Source: Synechococcus sp. MW101C3 (GTDB lineage: Bacteria; Cyanobacteriota; Cyanobacteriia; PCC-6307; Cyanobiaceae). From it: a DNA stretch of 64,000 nucleotides. Where the stretch lies: positions 286,374 to 350,373 of the forward strand of contig NZ_NQKX01000002.1 of assembly GCF_002252635.1 (NCBI RefSeq), written 5' to 3'. Both the position numbers and the translations under genes were made by a program. Position 1 is the stretch's first letter. Each line of letters opens with the position of its first letter. A model generated the notes under the pieces. It was not told where the DNA came from. It searched no databases and saw nothing but the letters and a program-made list of their open reading frames with translations. Below, piece after piece: positions 27,451 to 39,094 of the stretch.

Positions 27451-28545
27451 CTAAGCGCCAGCCTGCCCCGGGGTGGGGAGATCGTCGGCGATCAGGTGCA
27501 GATCCACGTGGCGGCCCACCAGCCGCTGCTGCAGCTTCTCGGCCAGGGAGCGCCCCAGCAGCGAACGGCCCCGGGAGCGCGGCGCCTGGCCCATCACGAT
27601 CTGGGTGATGCGGCGCTCGATGGCCACCCGGGCGATTGAATCGAGCACGTCGTCACTGTCGATGCGCAGGAACTCTCCGCCGAAGTCTTCACACAGCCGC
27701 TTGCACTCTTCCAGCAGGGCTGATTGATCCCGGGTCAGAAAGCTGTGGGGATTGAGCACGATCACCACCAGCAGAGGCGCATCCATGAAGCCGGCGAGGC
27801 GGGCGGCGCGACGTAGCAGCCGCCTGGAACCTGGATACATCGACAGGCAGACCAGCACCCGTTCACGCAGGGAGCTGTCGGGGGACGTCTCGTCGTCGAC
27901 CCGGTCGGCCACTTCCCGCAGGGCAAGCTCCCGCAAGGCCACCAGGTTGCGGCGCTGGAAGAAATGGGCGAGTGCCTGGCCCACCTTCTCGCTGGCGTAC
28001 ACCTTGCCGTCGCGCAGGCGCTCCTGCAGCGTTTCGGGGGTGACATCCACCAGCACCACCTCATCGGCCCGCTCCAGCACCCGGTCCGGCAGCCGTTCGC
28101 GCACGGTCACGCCGGTCAGCTGGGCCACCAGATCGTTGAGGCTCTCCAGGTGCTGGATGTTCACGGTGGAGTACACATCCACCCCCGCCGCCAGCAGGTG
28201 CTCCACGTCCTGCCAGCGCTTGACCCGGTCGCTGCCGGGGGCGTTGGTGTGGGCCAGCTCGTCGACCAGCACCAGTTGCGGGCGCCTGGCCAGCAGCGCG
28301 GCCACATCAAGCTCCTCCAGCCACACCCCTTGGTGGTGGAGGCGGCGCAGCGGCACCCGTTCCAGGCCCTCGGCCTGGGCGGCGGTGTCCACTCGGCCAT
28401 GGGTTTCGAGCACGCCGATCACCACATCGGTGCCGGCGCGGCGCATCTCGCGGCCCTCCTGGAGCATGCGGTAGGTCTTGCCGACCCCTGGTGCCATGCC
28501 GATGAACAGCTTGTGGCGGCCCCTGCCACTCTGCGAGCGAATCAT
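27451..28545 (-). CDS. kdpD: Short KdpD: N-terminal sensor domain plus USP domain, no kinase
   Basis: The 364-residue protein corresponds only to the cytoplasmic N-terminus of KdpD. Walker A is GMAPGVGKT (~16-24), Walker B is LVLVDELAHTNAPGS (~92-106), and VYSTVNIQHLESLND follows. The C-terminal third is a universal-stress-protein fold with IVMGQAPRSRGRSLLGRS. The four membrane helices, GAF and histidine kinase of classical KdpD are absent. Such short KdpD proteins are known from cyanobacterial kdp operons (Anabaena). It is the last kdp gene, 24 bp after kdpC. Confidence 0.93.
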   Translation of the reverse strand: MIRSQSGRGRHKLFIGMAPGVGKTYRMLQEGREMRRAGTDVVIGVLETHGRVDTAAQAEGLERVPLRRLHHQGVWLEELDVAALLARRPQLVLVDELAHTNAPGSDRVKRWQDVEHLLAAGVDVYSTVNIQHLESLNDLVAQLTGVTVRERLPDRVLERADEVVLVDVTPETLQERLRDGKVYASEKVGQALAHFFQRRNLVALRELALREVADRVDDETSPDSSLRERVLVCLSMYPGSRRLLRRAARLAGFMDAPLLVVIVLNPHSFLTRDQSALLEECKRLCEDFGGEFLRIDSDDVLDSIARVAIERRITQIVMGQAPRSRGRSLLGRSLAEKLQQRLVGRHVDLHLIADDLPTPGQAGA

Positions 28546-28569
28546 CGGGTTGGGATCACGGCCAAAGGT

Positions 28570-29142
28570 TCAGGAGGAGCGGCGATCCAGTTCGAGGTTC
28601 AGCTGGAGCACGTTCACCCGCGGCTGCCCCAGCAGTCCAAAGGTACGTCCTTCGGTATGGCGCCGGATCAGCTGCCTCAGCTGCTCAGGACTGAGGTTTC
28701 TCTCGGCGCCCACCCGCTCGATCTGCTGGGCAGCCGCCGCGGGAGAGATGTGGGGATCAAGGCCGGAAGCTGAGCTGTAGAGAAGGTCGGGGGCCGGATC
28801 CTGCAGCCCGGCCACTTGCAACACCTGGGAGGCCTCGGTGATGCGCTTGACCAGATCCGGGTTGGTGGGCCCCAGGTTACTGGGGCTGGAAATCGGTGCG
28901 TCTCCGGTGCTGTAGCTGATGGCGCTGGGACGGCTCCAGAAGTAGCGATTGCTGGCGAAAGGCTGGCCGATCAAGGCCGATCCCAGCACCTGGTTGTTGA
29001 CCCGCAGCAGGGAGCCATTGGCTTGGAAGGGGAACAGCCCCTGGCCGATCGCCAGCAGGGGCAGGGTATAGAGCACCACAGTGATGAGCCACAGCACTGC
29101 TGTGAGCCGGAGAGCACGGAGGGCATCGCGGAACAGTGTCAT
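28570..29142 (-). CDS. kdpC: Potassium-transporting ATPase subunit C
   Basis: KdpC is the single-helix subunit that stabilises the KdpFABC complex and its ATP affinity. The 190 residues have one N-terminal membrane helix (LTAVLWLITVVLYTLPLLAI) and the conserved LIGQPFASNRYFWSRPSA, SNLGPTNPDL and RVNVLQLNLELD. Its ATG overlaps the stop of the small upstream gene by one base. Confidence 0.95.
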   Translation of the reverse strand: MTLFRDALRALRLTAVLWLITVVLYTLPLLAIGQGLFPFQANGSLLRVNNQVLGSALIGQPFASNRYFWSRPSAISYSTGDAPISSPSNLGPTNPDLVKRITEASQVLQVAGLQDPAPDLLYSSASGLDPHISPAAAAQQIERVGAERNLSPEQLRQLIRRHTEGRTFGLLGQPRVNVLQLNLELDRRSS

Positions 29143-29327
29143 CAGAACTTCTCCGGTTGGATCATCACGGCGAACAGGTAGATCGAGAGCGCCACGGTGG
29201 CGCTCAACAGCACAGACAGCGCCCCGGCCTGCAGGGGCGGATGGAACAGGCGCAGGGGCGAGGAGGCCGCCACCGCTCCAACTGCGAGCAACAGAGGAAG
29301 CCAGAAGATGGGCTTGGTCAGGAACAC
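29142..29327 (-). CDS. Small Kdp membrane subunit (KdpF/KdpG-like)
   Basis: This 61-residue protein has two hydrophobic helices. Its C-terminus, LSIYLFAVMIQPEKF, has the KdpF signature (helix followed by a short P-E-[KR]-F end). In enterobacteria kdpF precedes kdpA, but in Anabaena a small gene named kdpG lies between kdpB and kdpC, exactly as here. The N-terminal helix is an extension not found in the 29-residue E. coli KdpF. It starts 10 bp after kdpB and overlaps kdpC by one base. Confidence 0.8.
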   Translation of the reverse strand: MFLTKPIFWLPLLLAVGAVAASSPLRLFHPPLQAGALSVLLSATVALSIYLFAVMIQPEKF

Positions 29328-29337
29328 AGCAGGGGCC

Positions 29338-31434
<2,097 letters not shown>

Positions 31435-31450
31435 GGGATCCGAAAGGCGG

Positions 31451-33118
31451 TCAGCGAGGGATCGAGAAGGCTTCGGCAATCGGCCCCAGGGCCAGCACCG
31501 GGAAGAAGGTGAGGGCACCGAGGATCAGGATCACCACGGCGGTCACCACGGTGAACAGGCCTGTGTCGGTGGCCAGGGTGCCGTGGCTGGGCGGCACGGG
31601 CTGTTTGCGGGCGAAGCCGGCCGCCAGCAGCAGCAGGGCGATGAACGGCAGGTACCGGCCGCCCAGGAGGCTGACGACGGTGCTGAGGTTCCACCACACC
31701 GTGCCGTCGCCCAGGCCCTCGAAGCCACTGCCGTTGTTGGCCGCCGCCGAGGCGTACTCGTAAACCACCTGGCTGACGCCATGGAACCCGGGGTTGCTGA
31801 TGCCCTGAAGGGCGGGGAAGCCAATGGTGATGGCGGCAGGCACCAGCACGAACACCGGGTGGATCAGCAGGATCAGGCTGCTGAACACCACCTCCGCTTT
31901 TTCCACCTTGCGTCCGAACAGTTCGGGGGTGCGCCCCACCATCAACCCGGTGAGGAACACCGTGAGGATCAGGAACACGAGCAGATAGGCCACGCCCGTG
32001 CCCTGGCCGCCGAACACCACCTGCAGGAACAGGTTGAACAAGGGCGCCAGGCCGCCGAGGGGCATGAGCGAATCCATGGCGGCGTTCACGGCTCCGGTCA
32101 TCGAGCCGGTGGTCATGGTGGCGAACAGGGCAGAAACGGCGGCTCCAAAGCGCAGCTCCTTGCCCTCCAGGTTGGGGCCACTCAGCCAGGGAGCCAGCAG
32201 GGGGTTGCCGGCCTGCTCGGCCGTGATCGCCAGGATGGCCAGAGGCAGGAAAAGGCCTGTGACGAGCAGCAACAACAGAGTGGCCTGGCGCCTGTTGCCG
32301 AGGAAGCGGCCGAAGGCGTCGATCGTGGCGGCCGGGACGGCGAACATGGCCACCATCGCCAGCAGGTTGGTGAATGGATTCGGGTTTTCGAACGGATGGG
32401 CAGAGTTGGCCGTGAAGAAGCCGCCGCCGTTCTCGCCCAGCTGCTTGATCGCCTCGAAGCCAGCCACCGGGCCCCGCACCAGGATCTGGGTGGCGCCTTC
32501 GAGGGTGGGAAGCCTGACCGGGCCGCCCAGGGTCATCGGCACCCCGTTGATCAGCAGGATCAGGCCGAACACCAGGCTGATCGGCAGCAGCACCCGGGTG
32601 ATCGAGCGGACCAGATCCCGGTTGAAGTTGCCAAGGGGCCGGCCACAGAGTCCGCGGATGAAGGCGAAGCCCACCGCCAGGCCCGTGGCGGCGGAGGTGA
32701 AGAACAGGAACTGGAGGGCTCCCAGCTGGGCCAGATCCCCCAGGCTCTGCTCGGGCACGTAGTGCTGCTGGTCGGTGTTGGTGAGAAAGGAGATGGCGGT
32801 GTGCAAGGCCGTGTCCCAGCGCATGCCAGGCAGGCCCTGGGGGTTGAGCCAGGAGGGCTGGAACAGCAACAGCAGAAAGGCCACCGCACCGAACAGGAGG
32901 TTGCTGAGCAGCAGGGGGCGCAGGTAGTCCCAGGCTTGCTCGGCCGGACGGCCCCGATCACCCACCCAGCGCAGCAGGGAGGTTTCCACGGGGTTCAGCC
33001 AGCCATCCAGGAGGGGCTGGGGACGGTCGTCGAACACCTGCCAGAGATGCCGACCGAGCAGTGGAGCCGATCCCAGCACAAGGGCGAGCAGCAGGGCGAC
33101 CTGAATCCAGGCATTCAT
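31451..33118 (-). CDS. kdpA: Potassium-transporting ATPase subunit A
   Basis: KdpA is the channel-like K+-selective subunit. The 555-residue protein has ~10 hydrophobic helices. Filter-region motifs are [30 protein letters not shown], and [20 protein letters not shown]. It is the first gene of the minus-strand operon kdpA-kdpB-kdpF/G-kdpC-kdpD. Its start is 74 bp from the divergent sensor kinase gene, so the two transcripts share a control region. Confidence 0.97.
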   Translation of the reverse strand: MNAWIQVALLLALVLGSAPLLGRHLWQVFDDRPQPLLDGWLNPVETSLLRWVGDRGRPAEQAWDYLRPLLLSNLLFGAVAFLLLLFQPSWLNPQGLPGMRWDTALHTAISFLTNTDQQHYVPEQSLGDLAQLGALQFLFFTSAATGLAVGFAFIRGLCGRPLGNFNRDLVRSITRVLLPISLVFGLILLINGVPMTLGGPVRLPTLEGATQILVRGPVAGFEAIKQLGENGGGFFTANSAHPFENPNPFTNLLAMVAMFAVPAATIDAFGRFLGNRRQATLLLLLVTGLFLPLAILAITAEQAGNPLLAPWLSGPNLEGKELRFGAAVSALFATMTTGSMTGAVNAAMDSLMPLGGLAPLFNLFLQVVFGGQGTGVAYLLVFLILTVFLTGLMVGRTPELFGRKVEKAEVVFSSLILLIHPVFVLVPAAITIGFPALQGISNPGFHGVSQVVYEYASAAANNGSGFEGLGDGTVWWNLSTVVSLLGGRYLPFIALLLLAAGFARKQPVPPSHGTLATDTGLFTVVTAVVILILGALTFFPVLALGPIAEAFSIPR

Positions 33119-33192
33119 CAGCGGTAACGTCCGATTCGGAGGACAGATTCACTGTCGATGGCCCCCGCAGCATGACGCGACTAGCTGAGGGT

Positions 33193-34284
33193 ATGGATTT
33201 GAATCGGCGATCCCTACCCGGCGGTATAGCGGCCCTGGCCTCACCTGGCGGTCAGGTGAGCGCGCTGACAGCCGTGGTGGCCCTGGTGGACGCCTTCACG
33301 CCCGTGCAGGTGGTGCTCGCCTATCTCTATGTGGTGCCGCTGATCGTGTTCAACGAAACCGCTCGGCCGGCGGAGCTCGGCCGCTACGCGGCGCTGACCT
33401 GCGGCCTCACCCTCGCCAATCTGCTGATCCCGGATGTCACTCCCTTCAGCGGCTTGGTGCTCACCAACCGGCTGCTGGTCTGCATCGCCCTGGTGCTCAC
33501 CGCCCGCCAGTGCCTGCACATCCAGGGCCTGCAGCGTCAGCGACTGGAACTTCAGGGCCAGCTTGCCGTTGAAGACCTGCGCCATGATTTCGTCTCCACC
33601 CTGGCGCACGACCTCAAGACACCGATCCTGGGCACGATCGCCACCCTGCGCAGTCTGGCCAGCGCCAGCCAACGCCCCGATGGCGCGATGCTGGAGCGCA
33701 CACTGGCCACGATCGAGCGGGGCCAGAGCCGCGCACTCGGCCAGATCCAGACCCTGCTGGAGGTCTACCGCAACGACGCCGAAGGGCTGCGGCTGCGGGT
33801 TGAGGCTGTTGAACTCACCGGCGTGGTTGAGGAGGTGATCCGGGAGCTCTCGGCACTCGCTGAGGAAAGGCAGCTCACCCTGCGGCTCGGTTTCGGTGAG
33901 GACGCCCTGTGGCACCCCCATCATTTGCGAGGGGATGGAGCCCAGCTCAGAAGGCTGGTGGAGAACCTGCTGCTCAATGCCATCCAGCACAGCCTGCGGG
34001 GCGGCCAGATCCAGGTGGTCTTGGAGAACCGGGGCGGCGGACACCGCCTGCGCATCGCCGATGGCGGACCTGGGGTCCCGGAACAGGACATTCCCAACCT
34101 GTTTCGGCGTTTCGCGAGGCTGTCGGAGGACCGGCCGGGCAGTGGACTGGGGCTCTACCTGTGCCGCCAGATCGTGAGCGCCCACGGGGGAACGATCGGC
34201 CTGCACAACCGGCCAGGCGGCGGCGCCGAAATTGAGGTGCTGTTGCCTGACGCCTCCATCGCTGCCGACATGGAGGGAGGCTGA
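33193..34284 (+). CDS. Sensor histidine kinase, membrane-bound, divergent from kdp
   Basis: The N-terminal ~100 residues contain about three membrane helices. A HisKA domain follows with the H-box DFVSTLAHDLKTPI, then an ATPase domain with the N-box LVENLLLNAIQHS, G1 DGGPGVP and G2 GSGLGLYLC. No periplasmic sensing domain is apparent. The start is uncertain: ATG at 33193 (363 residues) or 33172. Because the neighbouring KdpD lacks a kinase, this protein is a candidate partner for K+ sensing; that is inference from position only. It is followed 4 bp later by a response regulator. Confidence 0.88.
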   Translation: MDLNRRSLPGGIAALASPGGQVSALTAVVALVDAFTPVQVVLAYLYVVPLIVFNETARPAELGRYAALTCGLTLANLLIPDVTPFSGLVLTNRLLVCIALVLTARQCLHIQGLQRQRLELQGQLAVEDLRHDFVSTLAHDLKTPILGTIATLRSLASASQRPDGAMLERTLATIERGQSRALGQIQTLLEVYRNDAEGLRLRVEAVELTGVVEEVIRELSALAEERQLTLRLGFGEDALWHPHHLRGDGAQLRRLVENLLLNAIQHSLRGGQIQVVLENRGGGHRLRIADGGPGVPEQDIPNLFRRFARLSEDRPGSGLGLYLCRQIVSAHGGTIGLHNRPGGGAEIEVLLPDASIAADMEGG

Positions 34285-34288
34285 ACCC

Positions 34289-34948
34289 ATGCGCGCCCTG
34301 GTGGTGGAAGACGACGAACTGTTCCGGTTGGGGCTGGAGGTCACGCTGCAGGGCTTCGCGGCAATCCACACGGTGACAGCCGTCAGCGACGGCGAGCAGG
34401 CTCTTGATCTGCTGCGTCATCAGACGTTCGACGTGATCCTGCTCGATCTGGGCCTTCCGGGTCTGGGGGGGTTGGAGACCTGCCGCCGCATGAGCGCCGA
34501 GCACGCGCAGATTCCCGTGCTGGTGATCACCAGCCAGGACGAACCCGCCTGGTGTCTGCGGATGGTGCGGGCCGGCGCCCGGGGCTACGTGCGCAAGGGA
34601 GTGGCGACCGCAGACCTGCTGCTCGCCATCCAGACGGTGCTGCGCGGCGCCTCCTGGTGGGACGCGGACGCCACCACGGCCCTGCGGGAGCTGGGTGCGG
34701 CAAGGGCGGAGGCAGGGGTCGATGGGGACAGCCACAAAGGAGACCCGCTGTCCATGCTCACCCCCCGAGAGCGGCAGGTGCTTGAGGCGATGGCCCGCGG
34801 GCTGAGCAACCAGGAAATCGCCACGGAACTGGGCATCACCCTGGGCACGGTGCGGGTCCATGGCCACGCGATCATGCAGAAGCTGGGGGTGGCCAACCGC
34901 ACCCAGGCGGTGTTGAAGCTGCTTCCCAGGCAGGGCTCCAGAGGCTGA
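34289..34948 (+). CDS. NarL/LuxR-type response regulator
   Basis: The 219-residue protein has a receiver domain (acidic pair VVEDDE, phospho-acceptor Asp in VILLDLGLPGLGG) and a LuxR-type helix-turn-helix (LTPRERQVLEAMARGLSNQE, then GITLGTVRVH). This differs from KdpE, which is OmpR-type, so if this pair controls kdp the regulator has been replaced. It has a good ribosome site (GGAGG) overlapping the end of the kinase gene, showing an operon. Confidence 0.92.
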   Translation: MRALVVEDDELFRLGLEVTLQGFAAIHTVTAVSDGEQALDLLRHQTFDVILLDLGLPGLGGLETCRRMSAEHAQIPVLVITSQDEPAWCLRMVRAGARGYVRKGVATADLLLAIQTVLRGASWWDADATTALRELGAARAEAGVDGDSHKGDPLSMLTPRERQVLEAMARGLSNQEIATELGITLGTVRVHGHAIMQKLGVANRTQAVLKLLPRQGSRG

Positions 34949-35026
34949 TCCCGCCGCTCGCACAGAACGTGAGATGGATTCCCGCCGGGCCCAGTGTCAC
35001 GGTTCGCCGTTGCTTGGGGTTATTCG

Positions 35027-35040
35027 GTGACCCTTGCTAC
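35027..35040 (+). promoter_or_regulatory. Candidate NtcA site GTG-N8-TAC upstream of amt
   Basis: GTG-N8-TAC differs by one base from the NtcA consensus GTA-N8-TAC. Twenty-two bases after it comes CATTCT, near the TAN3T -10 pattern expected for class II NtcA promoters, and the amt start follows about 50 bases downstream. NtcA activation of amt genes is established in cyanobacteria. The assignment here rests on motif and spacing only. Confidence 0.55.
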
Positions 35041-35093
35041 CGGAAGCAAGGAGCTTCAGACACATTCTTTTAAAGCCATTTCCGGGTTAACCA

Positions 35094-36551
35094 TTGTCGA
35101 AGTCAAGGATTCCAAACTCATATGGCGGAGCCTCCGCCATCGAAGCCGTTGATCGCTTCCGAGCGGGGCTCGTCGGGGATGTGCAGAACCCTCAACTGCG
35201 CCGTTTCGCCGTCTTCCTGCTTGCCGCCGGAGCCGGCTTGGTACCTCTGATGGCTGGATCAGCCCACGCGGCCCTCGCCAAGACACCCACCGACGGAGCC
35301 GACACCCTGTTGATGTTGATGGGATCGGCCCTGGTGTTGGTGATGACCCCGGGCCTGGCGTTCTTCTACGGGGGGTTCACCCGGGCCAAGAACGTGCTCA
35401 ACACGATGATGATGAGCTTCTTCTGCATGGGGCTCGTCGGCGTTCTCTGGGTGGTGATCGGCTACAGCCTCTCCTTCGGCACAGGCTTCAACAGCCCCTT
35501 CATCGGTGGTCTGGAGTTCATGTGGCTCAACGGTGTGGGTGGTCCCCTGGGGGATGCTCCTCTGGCCGATGGCTTTGCCATCAGCGCCACCAGCTTTGCC
35601 CTCTTCCAGGGCATGTTCGCGATCATCACCCCAGCCCTGATCAGTGGCGCCCTTGTGGAGCGCATCAACTTCAAGGCCTGGTTCTGGTTTGTGCTGCTCT
35701 GGAGCCTTTTCATCTATTGCCCAATGTGCAAGATGGTGTGGGGCGGCGGATTCATCGGACCCTTCGGCTCCATCGGTGCCCTTGACTTCGCCGGCGGCAC
35801 GGTCGTTCACATTTCCTCTGGTGTGGCGGCATTGGTATCTGCGGCCCTCATCGGTCCGCGCAACGTCTGGCCGGATAGAACCCGTCCCCCGCACAACGTT
35901 CCCTTTATTCTTTTGGGTGCTGGTCTGCTGTGGTTTGGCTGGTTTGGCTTCAATGGTGCCAGTTATTTCGCTGCCAAGGCTGCTGGATTCTCCTTCCTGA
36001 CCACCACCACATCGGCATCAGCCGCCATGCTGACGTGGTGCCTGATTGAGTGGTTTAAGGGTGGCAAACCCACCGCAGTGGGTGCAGCCACAGGTGCCGT
36101 GGCAGGGCTTGTGGGAATCACTCCTGCTGCAGGATTCGTTTCGATGGGCTCATCAATCCTGATCGGAGCGCTTACTACAGTGGCCTGTTTCACGGCCATT
36201 CAGATCAAAGCCGCTATCAAGTTTGACGATTCCCTTGACACCTTCATGGTGCACGGCGTAGGTGGCACGGTGGGCGCTCTGCTCACAGGAATTCTCGCCG
36301 TCAAGGAGTATGTGCCCGCCGATTACTTCCCCCTCTCGGCGAAGATTCTTGAGGAGAGCGGTAATTTCGGCATGTTCATCGCCCAGCTCAAGGCTGTCGT
36401 CTTCTCCTATGTGTTCGTTGGCATTGGCACTGCCATCATCATCTGGATCATTGGAGCCACCGTTGGTCTCCGGGTCAGCGCAGAGGATGAAGAGCGCGGC
36501 ATGGACATCGTCTCCCATGGAGAGGAGGCCTACGAGCCCATGACGAACTAG
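35094..36551 (+). CDS. amt: Ammonium transporter (Amt)
   Basis: The protein imports ammonium across the cytoplasmic membrane. It has an N-terminal signal-like helix (FAVFLLAAGAGLVPLMAGSA) and the Amt core. Conserved motifs are ALVLVMTPGLAFFYGGFTRA, GGTVVHISSGVAALV with the first pore His, and FMVHGVGGTVGALLTG with the second. Start is uncertain: TTG at 35094 gives 485 residues, GTG at 35181 (after GGGGA) would shorten it by 29. Codon use in the 3' half is a little less GC-rich. It is followed by a strong terminator and a PII gene. Confidence 0.95.
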   Translation: MSKSRIPNSYGGASAIEAVDRFRAGLVGDVQNPQLRRFAVFLLAAGAGLVPLMAGSAHAALAKTPTDGADTLLMLMGSALVLVMTPGLAFFYGGFTRAKNVLNTMMMSFFCMGLVGVLWVVIGYSLSFGTGFNSPFIGGLEFMWLNGVGGPLGDAPLADGFAISATSFALFQGMFAIITPALISGALVERINFKAWFWFVLLWSLFIYCPMCKMVWGGGFIGPFGSIGALDFAGGTVVHISSGVAALVSAALIGPRNVWPDRTRPPHNVPFILLGAGLLWFGWFGFNGASYFAAKAAGFSFLTTTTSASAAMLTWCLIEWFKGGKPTAVGAATGAVAGLVGITPAAGFVSMGSSILIGALTTVACFTAIQIKAAIKFDDSLDTFMVHGVGGTVGALLTGILAVKEYVPADYFPLSAKILEESGNFGMFIAQLKAVVFSYVFVGIGTAIIIWIIGATVGLRVSAEDEERGMDIVSHGEEAYEPMTN

Positions 36552-36565
36552 CATGGCTTTGGTAG

Positions 36566-37054
<489 letters not shown>

Positions 37055-37108
37055 CGCTCTCCCCAAACCTGAGCGTACGATCTCGTCTGAAAGCGTCTGA
37101 GCCGACCC

Positions 37109-39004
37109 TTGACCAACGATCCACGCGGATCAGGCACCCAGTCGCTCAGACGCCTGCTGATCGGAGCCCCGCTTCCGACCAGCGCCCACGCCGAGGAACG
37201 GCTCACCAACGCCGAAGCTCTCGCCATCCTCAGCTCCGACGCTCTCTCCTCGGTGGCTTACGCCACCCAGGAGATCGTGCTGGTTCTGGCCATGGCTGGG
37301 GCTGCCGCCCTGCATTACACCCTGCCGATCACAGGGTTGATCGTGGCGTTGATGCTGGTGGTGGCGATCAGCTACCGGCAAACCATCAAGGCCTATCCCC
37401 ACGGAGGTGGTTCCTACCGGGTGTCGCACGACAACCTCGGGGTGATCCCCGGCCTGTGCGCCGCCGCTTCGCTGTCGATCGATTACACGCTCACCGTGGC
37501 GGTGAGCACGGCGGCCGGGATCGCCGCCCTCACCTCCTATTTCCCCCTGCTCGACGGCCTGCGCGAACCGTTGTGCTTGGCAGCCGTGAGCTTGCTGATG
37601 CTCGCCAACCTGCGTGGCGTGCGCTCCACGGCCCGGCTGCTGAGCCTGCCCACCTTTCTGTTCATGGGAACGGTGTTCACCCTGGTGGTGGCTGGCCTGA
37701 TCCAGTGGAGCCAGGGGTCGCTCACCGCTCTGCCGCTGGCCGAGCAGAGCCGGCTGCTGAACAGCGAGCACGGCGCCTCGCTGGCGGCGCTGGGGCCGGT
37801 GCTGCTGATGCGCGCCTTCAGCTCTGGCTGCGCTGCCCTCACCGGCATCGAGGCGATCAGCGACAGCGTGATGGCGTTCAAGCCGGTGGAGTGGCGCAAC
37901 GCCCGCCGTGTGCTCACCGTGATGGTGATCCTGCTGGCGTTGATGTTCAGCGGCATCAGCGCCCTGGCCACCGAGCTGAGGCTGGTGGCGCAGGACACCG
38001 GCCCCACCCTCCTGTATCAGCTGGGAGAGCGCATCTTCGGCAATGGACCACTGCTGCTGCTGCTGCAGCTCACCACCCTGCTGATCCTGCTGCTGGCCGC
38101 CAACACCGCCTTCGCCGACTTTCCCCGCCTGGCCGCCTTCCTGGCCCAGGACGGATTCATGCCGCGCCAGCTCGCCTCCCTCGGCGACCGGCTCGTGTTC
38201 ACCAACGGCATCGTGCTGCTGAGCAGCTTCGCGGCGGTGCTGTTGCTGGTGTTCGACGGCAGCGTCACCCGCTTGATCGCGCTGTACGCCGTGGGGGTGT
38301 TCGCCAGCTTCACGCTCTCCCAAGCCGGGATGGTGATGCATTGGTGGAGGGGGCGCAGCGCCGCCGAGGGCTGGCGAGGCAAGGCTCTGGTGAACGGGCT
38401 GGGCTGCCTGGTCACAGGTTTGGTGTGCGGCGTGCTGCTGTTCAGCAAGTTCACCGAGGGGGCCTGGCTGGTGGTGCTGGGCGTGCCGCTGCTGGTGAGC
38501 CTGTTTCTGGCGATCAAGACCCATTACGGCCGCATGGCCCGCCGCCTCGATCTCGGCCCCTTGGCCCCACTCAGCCTGCCGCCGGCCCCCGCCCAGGGCG
38601 GCACCCCGGTGGTGGTGCTGGTGGGCGCGCTCAACCACGGCAGTGCCGATGCGGTGTGTTATGCCCGCAGCATCGCCGGCCCCCTGGTAGCGGTGCATGT
38701 GGATCTCGATGGCAGCGGCGCCGAAGCCTTCCGCCAGCAATGGAGCCAGCGGCTGCCGCAGGTGCGGCTGGTGGTGTTGCCCTCCCCCTACCGCTCACTG
38801 GTGGATCCGATCACCTCCTTCGTGCACCGCTTCGAAGCGGAGCACAGCAAAGATCCCACCAGCTTCTGCACGGTGGTGCTGCCCGTGTACGTCACGCGCC
38901 GCCCCTGGGAGAAGTTGCTGCACAACCAGTCGGCGCTGAATCTGCGCCGGGCCCTGCGCAACGGCGGCACCCGCGTGGTGACCACCGTGGGCTTCTATCT
39001 CTGA
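37109..39004 (+). CDS. kimA: APC-superfamily K+ importer, KimA (YdaO) type
   Basis: The N-terminus, LRRLLIGAPLPTSAHAEERL then LAILSSDALSSVAYATQEI, is that of the KimA/KUP-related APC permeases. Residues matching the K+ site of B. subtilis KimA are present: Asp44/Tyr51 in SSDALSSVAY (like D36/Y43), SIDYTLTVAVS (like D117, Y118, T121, S125) and TGIEAI (like T230, E233). Twelve helices precede a ~150-residue soluble C-terminal domain. The start is a TTG at 37109, giving 631 residues. In Bacillus the family is controlled by c-di-AMP; whether that holds here is not visible. Confidence 0.85.
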   Translation: MTNDPRGSGTQSLRRLLIGAPLPTSAHAEERLTNAEALAILSSDALSSVAYATQEIVLVLAMAGAAALHYTLPITGLIVALMLVVAISYRQTIKAYPHGGGSYRVSHDNLGVIPGLCAAASLSIDYTLTVAVSTAAGIAALTSYFPLLDGLREPLCLAAVSLLMLANLRGVRSTARLLSLPTFLFMGTVFTLVVAGLIQWSQGSLTALPLAEQSRLLNSEHGASLAALGPVLLMRAFSSGCAALTGIEAISDSVMAFKPVEWRNARRVLTVMVILLALMFSGISALATELRLVAQDTGPTLLYQLGERIFGNGPLLLLLQLTTLLILLLAANTAFADFPRLAAFLAQDGFMPRQLASLGDRLVFTNGIVLLSSFAAVLLLVFDGSVTRLIALYAVGVFASFTLSQAGMVMHWWRGRSAAEGWRGKALVNGLGCLVTGLVCGVLLFSKFTEGAWLVVLGVPLLVSLFLAIKTHYGRMARRLDLGPLAPLSLPPAPAQGGTPVVVLVGALNHGSADAVCYARSIAGPLVAVHVDLDGSGAEAFRQQWSQRLPQVRLVVLPSPYRSLVDPITSFVHRFEAEHSKDPTSFCTVVLPVYVTRRPWEKLLHNQSALNLRRALRNGGTRVVTTVGFYL

Positions 39005-39094
39005 TGCCGCCCTGATCCCGCTCTGGGCCCGCCGGAATCTCCCTACCCTCGGCAGCAGCGCGTTCAGGCACTCGATCCCATCACCTCGATTTCC

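Noticed and set aside
33193..34948. Direct assignment of the two-component pair as KdpDE
   Set aside because: The regulator has a LuxR-type DNA-binding domain, not the OmpR type of KdpE, and the kinase lacks the KdpD N-terminal domains.
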